A stretch of 64,000 nucleotides of DNA, taken from the NCBI RefSeq assembly GCF_000300815.1, contig NZ_AMRX01000008.1, forward strand, positions 372,001-436,000, in the 5' to 3' direction. Origin of the DNA: Gayadomonas joobiniege G7. GTDB lineage: Bacteria > Pseudomonadota > Gammaproteobacteria > Enterobacterales > Alteromonadaceae. The notes beneath the pieces were generated by a model, which had not been told where the DNA came from, ran no database searches, and was given only the letters and a program-made list of their open reading frames with translations. The position numbers and the translations under genes are program-made. Below are positions 1 through 7,510 of the stretch, in pieces (position 1 is the first letter of the stretch; every line of letters begins with the position of its first letter).

Positions 1-1012
1 AAATAGATTGAATCAATAAACTAAACACATATAGCGCCAAAGCGACTCCAAAAGCCATGGCAAAACCGGCTAACAAACAGCTTTTTATAATCGTATTAAG
101 ATGCTGTTTTTTTGCCCGACCAATTGCTTGGCTGATGCTAATGGCATTGGCTTGTGCCCAAGCAACAATAAAAAGAGTGGCCATTTTAAGCCAAGGAAAT
201 AGTAAGGTAACGGCCACATACTCATATAAATTTAGCTGAGAAAAGAGCAACAAATACAGGGTGTTGCCGATTGAAAGTAAAATAAAATTAATGGCGATTG
301 GAAAAATCTCAGTAAAATGTTGGTGTAATTGCCGACAATGTTCAGGGCTTTTTGCCGCTGCTAAAAACTGGTATCGTCGCTCTATTATTTTAATGGTTAA
401 ATAAGCGCATCGAAATATTATCGCTGCTAAACTACCGTACGCTGCGCCAACTAACCCCATCTCTAAAACAAAAATAAAGCTGTAGCTTAAGACGATATTA
501 ATGGGTACTTCAAACAAGTAAGCATTAAATGGCAGTCGGGTTTGTCCTTGGGCATTTAAAAATGCAATTAAGGTTTGTGAGAGTGCATTAAAAATAAAAA
601 TAAACTGGGCAATAAATAAATAATTTTTCGATAAAATAATCACCTCTGAATCATCTGATAACAAAGGTAAAAAATGGTTTTGGCTGCCATTAAGCAGCAG
701 GATAAAAGCGATGCCAGCCAATAGATTGATTGCCGCACTGTATAGTGCAGATTGATGCAACCTCAAGCTGTTTTTGGCGCCAAAAGCCCGGCTGATAATC
801 AGTTGAGAGCCATTTGCTAATGCCAGTTGTACGCCCAGTACAAAAGCGACTATGGTAACAGAGATCCCCATTGCCGCGACTGATAGTTCACCAAGTGGTG
901 CGACAAGTAGGGTGTCTATGACTAACATGGCTTGCATTAAAATGGCGTTGAGCGCCATTGGCCAAGCGAGTTTAATATTTTTACGCAGATAAAACGCAGT
1001 GGCTCTGTTCAT
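1..1012 (-). CDS. MATE family multidrug/solute efflux transporter (3' part outside window)
   Basis: The reverse strand reads open from an ATG at 1012 to base 1, giving 337 codons without a stop, so the C-terminus lies outside the window (MATE proteins are usually about 450 aa). The N-terminus is a short cytoplasmic stretch, then hydrophobic helices with a MATE-like pattern: a first helix rich in Met/Ala/Leu, then VIDTLLVAPLGELSVAAMG, and later a GSQLIISRAFGAK stretch. Family role: Na+ or H+ antiport of drugs or metabolites across the inner membrane. It starts 26 bp after the lipoprotein gene on the same strand and may be the last gene of the sugar operon, but its ribosome binding site is weak. 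Substrate unknown. Confidence 0.85.
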   Translation of the reverse strand, partial: MNRATAFYLRKNIKLAWPMALNAILMQAMLVIDTLLVAPLGELSVAAMGISVTIVAFVLGVQLALANGSQLIISRAFGAKNSLRLHQSALYSAAINLLAGIAFILLLNGSQNHFLPLLSDDSEVIILSKNYLFIAQFIFIFNALSQTLIAFLNAQGQTRLPFNAYLFEVPINIVLSYSFIFVLEMGLVGAAYGSLAAIIFRCAYLTIKIIERRYQFLAAAKSPEHCRQLHQHFTEIFPIAINFILLSIGNTLYLLLFSQLNLYEYVAVTLLFPWLKMATLFIVAWAQANAISISQAIGRAKKQHLNTIIKSCLLAGFAMAFGVALALYVFSLLIQSI

Positions 1013-1038
1013 TATCGCTGTTTCATATTGGCGATTAT

Positions 1039-1872
1039 TTAGTCTAATAAAGAATAGATTTTATTAGACACCCTTTTATATTCAGTAGATTCAACAAATC
1101 CGATAGAAAACTTTTGTGGACTATTGAGGTATTTGTTTTTTTGGCTGCGGCCAAACGCAAATACAGTCATATCTGGTCTATCTTCATAGTTGTCGGGGTG
1201 ATCGTCGTCCTCGTGATGCAACATAATGAGCATTCTGGGTGAATTTTTGTCACCAAACGCCATCCATTCAGGCGCGGGTAGATCACCGTCAAAATGCGTT
1301 CTGATGTTTTGTTTTTGTTCAATTGCAGACGAAAACCAAAAATCAGAATCATCCATTTTACCGCCAGGTACGCCTTCGTATTGCACCCAATACTGGTGTC
1401 CGGGGCTCACTTTTGTCATTAAAAAGTCACAGCGGTCGGGATAAAAATTCCATTGTGCCTGCCATTGACCATTGCCGGATGTCACCTTGATGCGAACATG
1501 ATTGTTGTTTTCAAGCTCGACTATTGCAGTGGAGGGATCTGTGCCGGCGTTCATCGCGTGAAAATAACTGCCGTCTTGTTTATGAACGGCATTAGGGAAA
1601 CCGCGATATTCACCTTTATGACCAGAACCTGGCGTTTTATCAAACGCCAGCCAATCTACGCCATCTTTGTCAAGTAAACTGGATAAACCGCCACCTTGTT
1701 TTTCTAAATAATAGGTTGCGGTTGGCGTTTTAATAATAAATGCAGGATCGCCGCCTGCGGATTGATCAATGCCATGGCTCAATGTGACTTGTTTAGTCGT
1801 TTGAATTTGGCTGCAAGCAGTCGTCAGCACAGCACTGGCTAACATTAATATTGTGAATAATCCTAAACGCAT
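1039..1872 (-). CDS. Lipoprotein of unknown function in sugar-catabolism operon
   Basis: This is a 277-aa protein. I place the start at 1872 because AGGAG lies 5 bases upstream; an in-frame ATG at 1893 would overlap the symporter stop and lacks such a site. The N-terminus is a lipoprotein signal (LASAVLTTAC), so the mature protein should be lipid-anchored in the envelope. The rest is soluble and rich in aromatic and acidic residues (for example HHEDDDHPDNYEDRPD), and looks like an all-beta fold of the kind seen in polysaccharide-utilisation genes. I do not recognise a named family or catalytic motif. It lies directly downstream of the symporter, so a role in binding or modifying an imported sugar is possible but not shown. 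Confidence 0.8.
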   Translation of the reverse strand: MRLGLFTILMLASAVLTTACSQIQTTKQVTLSHGIDQSAGGDPAFIIKTPTATYYLEKQGGGLSSLLDKDGVDWLAFDKTPGSGHKGEYRGFPNAVHKQDGSYFHAMNAGTDPSTAIVELENNNHVRIKVTSGNGQWQAQWNFYPDRCDFLMTKVSPGHQYWVQYEGVPGGKMDDSDFWFSSAIEQKQNIRTHFDGDLPAPEWMAFGDKNSPRMLIMLHHEDDDHPDNYEDRPDMTVFAFGRSQKNKYLNSPQKFSIGFVESTEYKRVSNKIYSLLD

Positions 1873-1889
1873 AACAACTCCTATAAATA

Positions 1890-3644
1890 TCATTCATTTA
1901 GAGCTTTAATGTTGGCGCTCTTTTTTAATAAATAACCAACAAACAGCACCACACCAGCACATAAAGCAAAAATAATCCGACCTGAAAGCGGGTTAGGGAT
2001 CAACGTCATTGCGAGCATGCCGGAGCCCATAATCATCACCATAGTACCGAGTTTGTTTCTTTGCTGACGGTCATATTCATCTTGCTCACCATCGGATACC
2101 ACTGGGGTTTCTACGTCGGCAAAAAATCGCTCGGTCTCTGCTTTGTGAAGATCGTTCGCTCCGTTATAAAACAAGCTGGTTGCGCAAAAAAAGCCGGCTG
2201 TGATAAATAAGTGTCCCATAATGGTTAACATTAAATTCATATCAACAGACTCGCGTCGAGTTAGGGGATCTAAACCCATCATATCAGCAACTAATTCAGG
2301 GGTGATCACTTCCATCATCAACCAAGAAACAAACATGCCAAGTGCAACGGTTGCCCAAGGTGCCCAATGTGGTGTTTTTTTAATGAACAAACCAAACAAT
2401 AAAGGAACGAGTAGCGGGACCTGGATCATGGTGGATACTTGCATCATGAGTTCAAATAAGCTGAGTTCTTTTAATGATTTAAAAAACAATGCGGCCAGTA
2501 TTACCAATAAACCATTAATCGTACTTGCAGCCATCCCCACAGCTAAAAGACTTTTATCCGTGGGCTTTTTGCCTTTTTTGGTTAACAAAGGCTGATAAAC
2601 ACTACGAACAAAAATACCGGCAGTTTTATTTAACGACGAATCCATTGACGACATTGTGGCTGCAAATAACCCAGCGACCAATAAACCAACAGTGCCAATG
2701 GGCATCGCATTTTGGGTGAACACTAAATATACCGAATCTGCCGCTTTATTACCTAATTGAGCATAAGCTTGTGGGGCATCTGGATATAAAATAGCTGACG
2801 CCCAAGGTGGAATAAAAAAGATAATGCTGCCAACACCCATGAGTGTTGCTGCTAAAATGGCCGCTTTACTGGCTTCTTTAGAGTCTTTAGCGGTTAAAAA
2901 ACGGTAGGAGTCGTTTAAATTCATTATGGTGATCATTTGTTTCACCAAAAAGAAAATAAAAGTACCAAACAAGAGGAGTCCATAATTCATATCCGGTCCC
3001 ATGATAAAACCAGAAGGAAAGTCGGCGACTAATCTAACTGGACCACCCACTTCAATCAAGGCAACCACAGCGCAAGCCACAGAAACAACGGCGACGACTA
3101 AAGTTTGTAAGAAGTCTGAAGCCACAACGCCCCATGCGCCTGACAATACCGAAATAAATAACAGCGTAAGTCCAGTACCAATAATAGTAATACTGACGTC
3201 AGCATTAAAAAAAGTACCGGTAAACACACCAAGCGCGTTTAACCAAACACCACCATTGATAATGCCGAAAATAATAATGGCCCATGAAAAAAATAACTCA
3301 TTTTGATGGCCAAAGCGTCTTTTTATACCCTCGGTGGGTGTATCTACTCGCATCTGGCGAAATCGTTTAGCGAAATAAGCCCAGCCACATATATACGCAA
3401 ATGTATTCGCAAAAAAGACCAAACTAATCGAAAAACCGTCGGTAAAAGCTTTGCCGGCTGCACCGGTAAAGGTCCAGGCAGAAAATTGGGCCATAAAAGC
3501 AGCCGACCCAACCATCCACCAGAGCATACGTCCACCCCCGCGAAAATAATCGCTGGTTGACTTGTTTGCCATGCGTTTAAACACAAAAGCAATGCCAATA
3601 ACGAGCGCAAAATAAGCCGCAATGACTAAATATTCATAGACCAT
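1890..3644 (-). CDS. Sodium/solute symporter (SSS/SSF family)
   Basis: 584-aa integral inner-membrane protein with about 13-14 hydrophobic segments. The N-terminal YFRGGGRMLWWMVGSAAFMAQFSAWTF region is typical of SSF transporters, which use the Na+ gradient to import sugars, sugar acids or other small solutes. A charged loop near residues 480-520 precedes two final helices. It lies 9 bp after the Gfo/Idh/MocA gene and its stop sits just before the lipoprotein start, so these are co-transcribed. Operon context (dehydratase plus dehydrogenase) suggests a monosaccharide or aldonate/uronate substrate. The exact substrate cannot be read from sequence. Confidence 0.9.
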   Translation of the reverse strand: MVYEYLVIAAYFALVIGIAFVFKRMANKSTSDYFRGGGRMLWWMVGSAAFMAQFSAWTFTGAAGKAFTDGFSISLVFFANTFAYICGWAYFAKRFRQMRVDTPTEGIKRRFGHQNELFFSWAIIIFGIINGGVWLNALGVFTGTFFNADVSITIIGTGLTLLFISVLSGAWGVVASDFLQTLVVAVVSVACAVVALIEVGGPVRLVADFPSGFIMGPDMNYGLLLFGTFIFFLVKQMITIMNLNDSYRFLTAKDSKEASKAAILAATLMGVGSIIFFIPPWASAILYPDAPQAYAQLGNKAADSVYLVFTQNAMPIGTVGLLVAGLFAATMSSMDSSLNKTAGIFVRSVYQPLLTKKGKKPTDKSLLAVGMAASTINGLLVILAALFFKSLKELSLFELMMQVSTMIQVPLLVPLLFGLFIKKTPHWAPWATVALGMFVSWLMMEVITPELVADMMGLDPLTRRESVDMNLMLTIMGHLFITAGFFCATSLFYNGANDLHKAETERFFADVETPVVSDGEQDEYDRQQRNKLGTMVMIMGSGMLAMTLIPNPLSGRIIFALCAGVVLFVGYLLKKSANIKALNE

Positions 3645-3653
3645 AAATCAACC

Positions 3654-4796
3654 TTATTTTTGCAAATGAGTCACATCGACCCAGTTATTATTTTGGCGGA
3701 TCAGATCAATCAATTGCTGGTATAAACAACCTTCTTTAAAGGTCTGGTAAGGGCGGACAGATTGGCCTTGAATATCTTTAACAAATTCACGGGCTAAATA
3801 ACGCCAGTTGCGCTCGGTATCACCTTGCACATCCGGAACATCATCGACAATGTCTTGAGGTAGGGGCATTTCTTGCCAGTTATTATCGTTATCGTACAGG
3901 TATAAAGGTCCTTGCCCGTAGTGTCCTTCGATATAGATAGCCCCTTTGCTGCCATAAAAAACAATATGATCTTTGTTAAATCTTGGATTTAAGCCGCCAT
4001 GTTTAAATAACACAGAAACAGGTTTTTGTGCGTAGTCACTGGCTAATTTGGCTAAAACTGTGTAACTCCATTCAACGTTAGACTTACCCCATTTTAAACT
4101 AGGGTCGTTCAGGTTTTTTGGAATAAACTCGCGACGGCTTTTAAAGTTGTGAACACCTTCTACAATAGGTGCTTTGCCTAAATCATCCCGTACTTCACCA
4201 CAAATGGCTAGGATTTGCTCGCCAATAACTGAAGTGACAATAGATAACTTATGAGTGAAGTTATTGTTTAAGCGACCGCCACCATCTTCTTTGCGGTGTG
4301 ACCAGCCAAACGGAATATCACGCTCTAAATTAAAATGAGAAATGCATTCAACTTCTAGCGGTTCACCAATGACACCATCGGCGACCAAACGTTTAGCATG
4401 TAAAATTTCTGGCATATATCTAAAACTGGCCGCAAAAGCTGTTTTAACTTGTTTTTGCTCGGCGAGTTGCTGTAAAACTTGTGCCGATTCACCGTCAACC
4501 GTTAGCGGTTTATCACAATATATGTGACAACCCTGTTCGATTGCTTGTTTAATGGCTTCAAAGTGCGCGCCGCCGGGTGTCGCAATTGAGACTATATCTG
4601 GCTGACAGTGTTGCAGTGCTTGTTGCCAATCGGTGCCTGCAAATTCAATATCCATTTTAGCCGCGACCTCTTTAACCACTTTTTCGGTGCGACCAACAAT
4701 ACCGACCACGTTAGCACCCGCACCGCGAAAGGCATCTACATGACCTTGACCACCAAAGCCAGTACCATGAACCAGAACTTTTAATTTATTACTCAT
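3654..4796 (-). CDS. Gfo/Idh/MocA family NAD(P)-dependent oxidoreductase
   Basis: 380-aa cytoplasmic enzyme. The N-terminal Rossmann fold shows a dinucleotide-binding GTGFGGQGH turn near residue 11. It has the family ATPGGAH stretch and a CDKPL motif around residue 95 (usually EKP; its lysine is catalytic). The C-terminal half is the alpha/beta domain of the family, with a GGGRLNNNFTHKLSI segment carrying the histidine expected in the active site. Family members oxidise or reduce sugars, inositols or sugar acids. It lies 36 bp downstream of the ManD-like dehydratase and 9 bp upstream of the symporter, so it probably oxidises the imported sugar. The specific sugar is unknown. Confidence 0.88.
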   Translation of the reverse strand: MSNKLKVLVHGTGFGGQGHVDAFRGAGANVVGIVGRTEKVVKEVAAKMDIEFAGTDWQQALQHCQPDIVSIATPGGAHFEAIKQAIEQGCHIYCDKPLTVDGESAQVLQQLAEQKQVKTAFAASFRYMPEILHAKRLVADGVIGEPLEVECISHFNLERDIPFGWSHRKEDGGGRLNNNFTHKLSIVTSVIGEQILAICGEVRDDLGKAPIVEGVHNFKSRREFIPKNLNDPSLKWGKSNVEWSYTVLAKLASDYAQKPVSVLFKHGGLNPRFNKDHIVFYGSKGAIYIEGHYGQGPLYLYDNDNNWQEMPLPQDIVDDVPDVQGDTERNWRYLAREFVKDIQGQSVRPYQTFKEGCLYQQLIDLIRQNNNWVDVTHLQK

Positions 4797-4832
4797 TTCA
4801 ACTGTCCTATTTGTTTGAATTTAAGATGATAG

Positions 4833-6053
4833 TTACCAATTCCACACAGTGCCGTCTTCGAGTCGGCTGACCGGTAAATAAGAACGTTTATAAGGCAGCG
4901 CTTTGGCCGCATCTTCATCAAAATCTATGCCTAAGCCGGGGGCATCACTAACAAACGCCATGCCGCTTTCTACTGTGTAGTTATGCTTAAACACCTGATT
5001 AAGTTGCTCATTATCAAAACCGACAAACTCTTGAATCGCAAAATTAGGCGCTGAGATATTTAGGTGCATATGTGCAGCAAAACAAATCGGCGATAGATCA
5101 GGTGCCCCGTGTGGTGCTGTGCGCACATTAAATAGATTGGCAAAATCTGCAATTCGGCGCATGGCAGTAATGCCCCCAGCGTGGGTTGCCGCTGTGCGGA
5201 TAAAATCGATATGCTGATTTTGAATTAAAGATTTGCATTCCCAAATCGAATTATAGGTTTCTCCAATGGCCAGCGGTGTGGTGGTATGTTGTCTGATCAC
5301 CTGATAGTTGTCTTGGTTTTCAGCGATTGATGCGTCTTCTAAAAAAAATAAATCATAAGGTTCTAACAATTTGCCTAAGCGGGCTGATTCGATAGGCGTT
5401 AAGCGGCTATGTACATCATGTAAAAAGTCAATTTGGTCTCCGAGACGTTCTCTTGCTTGCTTAAATAATTCGACCACCATGGCAAAATATTTTTTTGTTG
5501 ACCAGGTTTCTTCGGGTGGTAAAGGCCGGCTGCCTTGCAGTTCAAAATAATCTTTTTTATCCCCGAGCACGCCATAAGTCACCGCTAAACCTGGAATGGC
5601 TGCTTGCAACCGAATCGCTTTGAACCCCTGTTTAATCAGGGCTTCGGCTTTGTCTAAAGTATCTGAGATAGATTCGCCATTAGCATGCGCATATAAATTG
5701 ACAGCGTGGCGACTTTTACCGCCAAGTAGTTGGTATACGGGCAAGTTTGCTACTTTGCCTTTTATATCCCAGAGCGCCATATCAATTGCGGCAATCGCTG
5801 CCATATTGACTGGACCTTTACGCCAATACACACCCTTGTAGAGATACTGCCATATATCTTCGATATTATGTGCATCACGACCAATCAGGCAGGGCGCTAT
5901 ATGCTCTTCGAGCATAGTGGCAACAGCCATTTCTCGACCGTTTAATGTGGCATCTCCAATCCCATATATCCCTTGCTCAGTAATAATTTTTACTGTAACA
6001 AAGTTGCGCCCCGGATTGCAGACAAAAACTTTAACTTGTTCAATTTTTAACAT
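4833..6053 (-). CDS. Enolase-superfamily sugar-acid dehydratase, ManD/RspA type
   Basis: 406-aa protein from the chosen start at 6053. The open frame extends to 6134, but the first 27 residues do not match family starts, and MLKIEQVKVFVCNPGRNF is a normal ManD beginning. The N-terminal capping domain has GIYGIGDATLNGRE and LIGRDAHNIEDIWQYLY, followed by a barrel with FLHDVHSRLTP, FFLEDASIAENQ, AIGETYNSIWE and TAPHGAPDLSP, matching Mg2+-dependent D-mannonate/D-gluconate dehydratases of the mandelate-racemase group. The reaction would turn an aldonate into a 2-keto-3-deoxy acid. It is the first gene of its operon, divergent from the LacI regulator, with tandem operator-like repeats in its leader. 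Substrates vary widely in this group, so mannonate is only one option. Confidence 0.88.
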   Translation of the reverse strand: MLKIEQVKVFVCNPGRNFVTVKIITEQGIYGIGDATLNGREMAVATMLEEHIAPCLIGRDAHNIEDIWQYLYKGVYWRKGPVNMAAIAAIDMALWDIKGKVANLPVYQLLGGKSRHAVNLYAHANGESISDTLDKAEALIKQGFKAIRLQAAIPGLAVTYGVLGDKKDYFELQGSRPLPPEETWSTKKYFAMVVELFKQARERLGDQIDFLHDVHSRLTPIESARLGKLLEPYDLFFLEDASIAENQDNYQVIRQHTTTPLAIGETYNSIWECKSLIQNQHIDFIRTAATHAGGITAMRRIADFANLFNVRTAPHGAPDLSPICFAAHMHLNISAPNFAIQEFVGFDNEQLNQVFKHNYTVESGMAFVSDAPGLGIDFDEDAAKALPYKRSYLPVSRLEDGTVWNW

Positions 6054-6075
6054 TTTGACCCGCACACCTATTTGA

Positions 6076-6100
6076 TAAAACGATTTACTAAAACGATTTA
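6076..6100. promoter_or_regulatory. Tandem operator-like 12-mers upstream of ManD operon
   Basis: TAAAACGATTTA occurs twice, at 6076-6087 and 6089-6100, 13 bp start to start. Each copy is nearly palindromic around a central CG (TAAAwCGwTTTA), the shape typical of LacI-family operators. They lie 23-47 bp upstream of the dehydratase start and face the divergent LacI gene. The link to that regulator is inferred. Confidence 0.5.
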
Positions 6101-6440
6101 TTAAATAACTTAGCATATCAAAATTGAATGTCAATTAAATGTTGATCTCTGGTAAAGTTTTGTCGTTTGATAGATACAGGTCTAGCGGGCTGCGGGCGTA
6201 GCCAGATTTAGAACCAATAATAATATTTTTAAGGTACTAAAGCCCATAAAAAATCAAACCCCATTGGGTTAGATCTTGCTGAGCGTTTAGAGCACTTTCA
6301 AAGTTACGGATTTAAACACGGTGAACGATGCCATCATTCAGATAATAAACTTCGTTAAGCATATCAGCTAAATAAACGATATAATAAAGCAGTTTTTATA
6401 ATTATTGTTTAATTTACGTTAAAAATATCTTTGGGAATAT
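6101..6440. other. Divergent intergenic region between ManD operon and lacI-type gene
   Basis: This gap should hold both divergent promoters. A further partial match to the 12-mer (TAAACGATATAA) lies near 6373. Between 6233 and 6358 the plus strand has a 41-codon open stretch without an ATG that reads like protein (DLAERLEHFQSYGFKHGER). It may be a decayed gene fragment or chance. I see no RNA gene here. Confidence 0.4.
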
Positions 6441-7451
6441 ATGGCAAAAGTTAAGCTGGTCGACGTGGCTGAGTACGCGGGCGTGTCAAAAAGCACGGTT
6501 TCTCAGTATCTAAATGGCCGTTACGATTATATGTCGGAAAAAACAAGAATTCGGATCGAGCAGGCGATTAAAACACTAAATTATGTGCCTAATTCTATTG
6601 CGCGTAGTTTAAAAACTGATACGACCTTAACCATTGGTGTCGTGGTACGAGACATAACTGGCTATTACACAAGTCGGGCCATTCGCGGCATCGACGATTA
6701 TTGCAAAGAGCAAGGTTATAATGTGGTGATTTATAATACTGACTTTGATCCTGAAACCGAAGCTAAAGCCCTTCATTCACTAAATCACCTAAATGTTGAT
6801 GGAATTTTAATAGCGCCTTCGGGTAAAAACAGTGCGCTTATCGACGACTACGAAAATAAAGGTTTGCCGGTTGTGCAGTTTCAGATAGCGCATCGGGCCG
6901 AGGAAACAAATATCATTTTGTCGGATTATCGGCAAGCTGCCTTCGAGGCGACCGAATATTTAATCGAACTGGGACATAAAAATATTTGTTTTGTGACGCA
7001 AGATTTTTCCGACGTTTATTCCCGAAAAGAAAGATACGAGGGTTTTACTGCGGCTTTGAACAAACATCAAATCGCTCTAAGCGAGGTCACAATTTTACAT
7101 TGGTCTCGGGAGCAAGGTTTTGCGCAGCAACCTTGCAAGCTATTGCAATCTACGGTTAAACCTACGGCATTTTTTTCTCAACATCTGGCCATTACCGCTG
7201 AGCTATTGACGGTTTTTAACGAGCACAATGTACAAATACCGGATGACGTGTCGTTATTAGGATTTGATGATTTGCCGATGGCCGAATTTTTCAAAGTGCC
7301 AATCACAGTAATTCAGCAACAGGCGTACGATGTAGGTGGTGCAGCGGCAAACCTTTTGCTTAAACGTATAAAAAGGCCTCAACTGGCTGCACAAAAGTCT
7401 TATATTCCATGTCGTTTACTTAAACGTGATTCCTGTAAAAAAATTAATTAA
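6441..7451 (+). CDS. LacI family transcriptional regulator
   Basis: 336-aa regulator. The N-terminal helix-turn-helix is clear (VKLVDVAEYAGVSKSTVSQYLNG, residues 4-26), followed by the hinge NYVPNSIARSLKT. The rest is the periplasmic-binding-protein-like effector domain, starting at TIGVVVRDITGYY and including SLLGFDDLPMAEFF near the end. Family members bind palindromic operators with a central CG and respond to a sugar or sugar acid. Divergence from the ManD/dehydrogenase/symporter operon makes that operon the likely target. It is closed by a strong terminator at 7459-7490. Confidence 0.92.
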   Translation: MAKVKLVDVAEYAGVSKSTVSQYLNGRYDYMSEKTRIRIEQAIKTLNYVPNSIARSLKTDTTLTIGVVVRDITGYYTSRAIRGIDDYCKEQGYNVVIYNTDFDPETEAKALHSLNHLNVDGILIAPSGKNSALIDDYENKGLPVVQFQIAHRAEETNIILSDYRQAAFEATEYLIELGHKNICFVTQDFSDVYSRKERYEGFTAALNKHQIALSEVTILHWSREQGFAQQPCKLLQSTVKPTAFFSQHLAITAELLTVFNEHNVQIPDDVSLLGFDDLPMAEFFKVPITVIQQQAYDVGGAAANLLLKRIKRPQLAAQKSYIPCRLLKRDSCKKIN

Positions 7452-7458
7452 ATTAAAA

Positions 7459-7490
7459 TAAAAAACCCCAAGCTTGTTTGGGGTTTTTTA
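7459..7490. terminator. Bidirectional terminator between lacI-type gene and sulfatase-fusion gene
   Basis: An 11-bp perfect stem AAAAACCCCAA / TTGGGGTTTTT (7461-7471 with 7478-7488), loop GCTTGT, with A and T runs on both sides. It serves the plus-strand regulator and the convergent minus-strand operon ending at 7511. Confidence 0.9.
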
Positions 7491-7510
7491 TTTATTGATA
7501 GCAGTGAGAA

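Noticed and set aside
57-239. 60-aa plus-strand open frame
   Set aside because: It lies opposite the MATE transporter, whose reverse-strand reading is continuous and family-like; the plus-strand product has no recognisable features.
2200-2595. 131-aa plus-strand open frame
   Set aside because: Antisense to transmembrane helices of the symporter; long antisense frames are common there.
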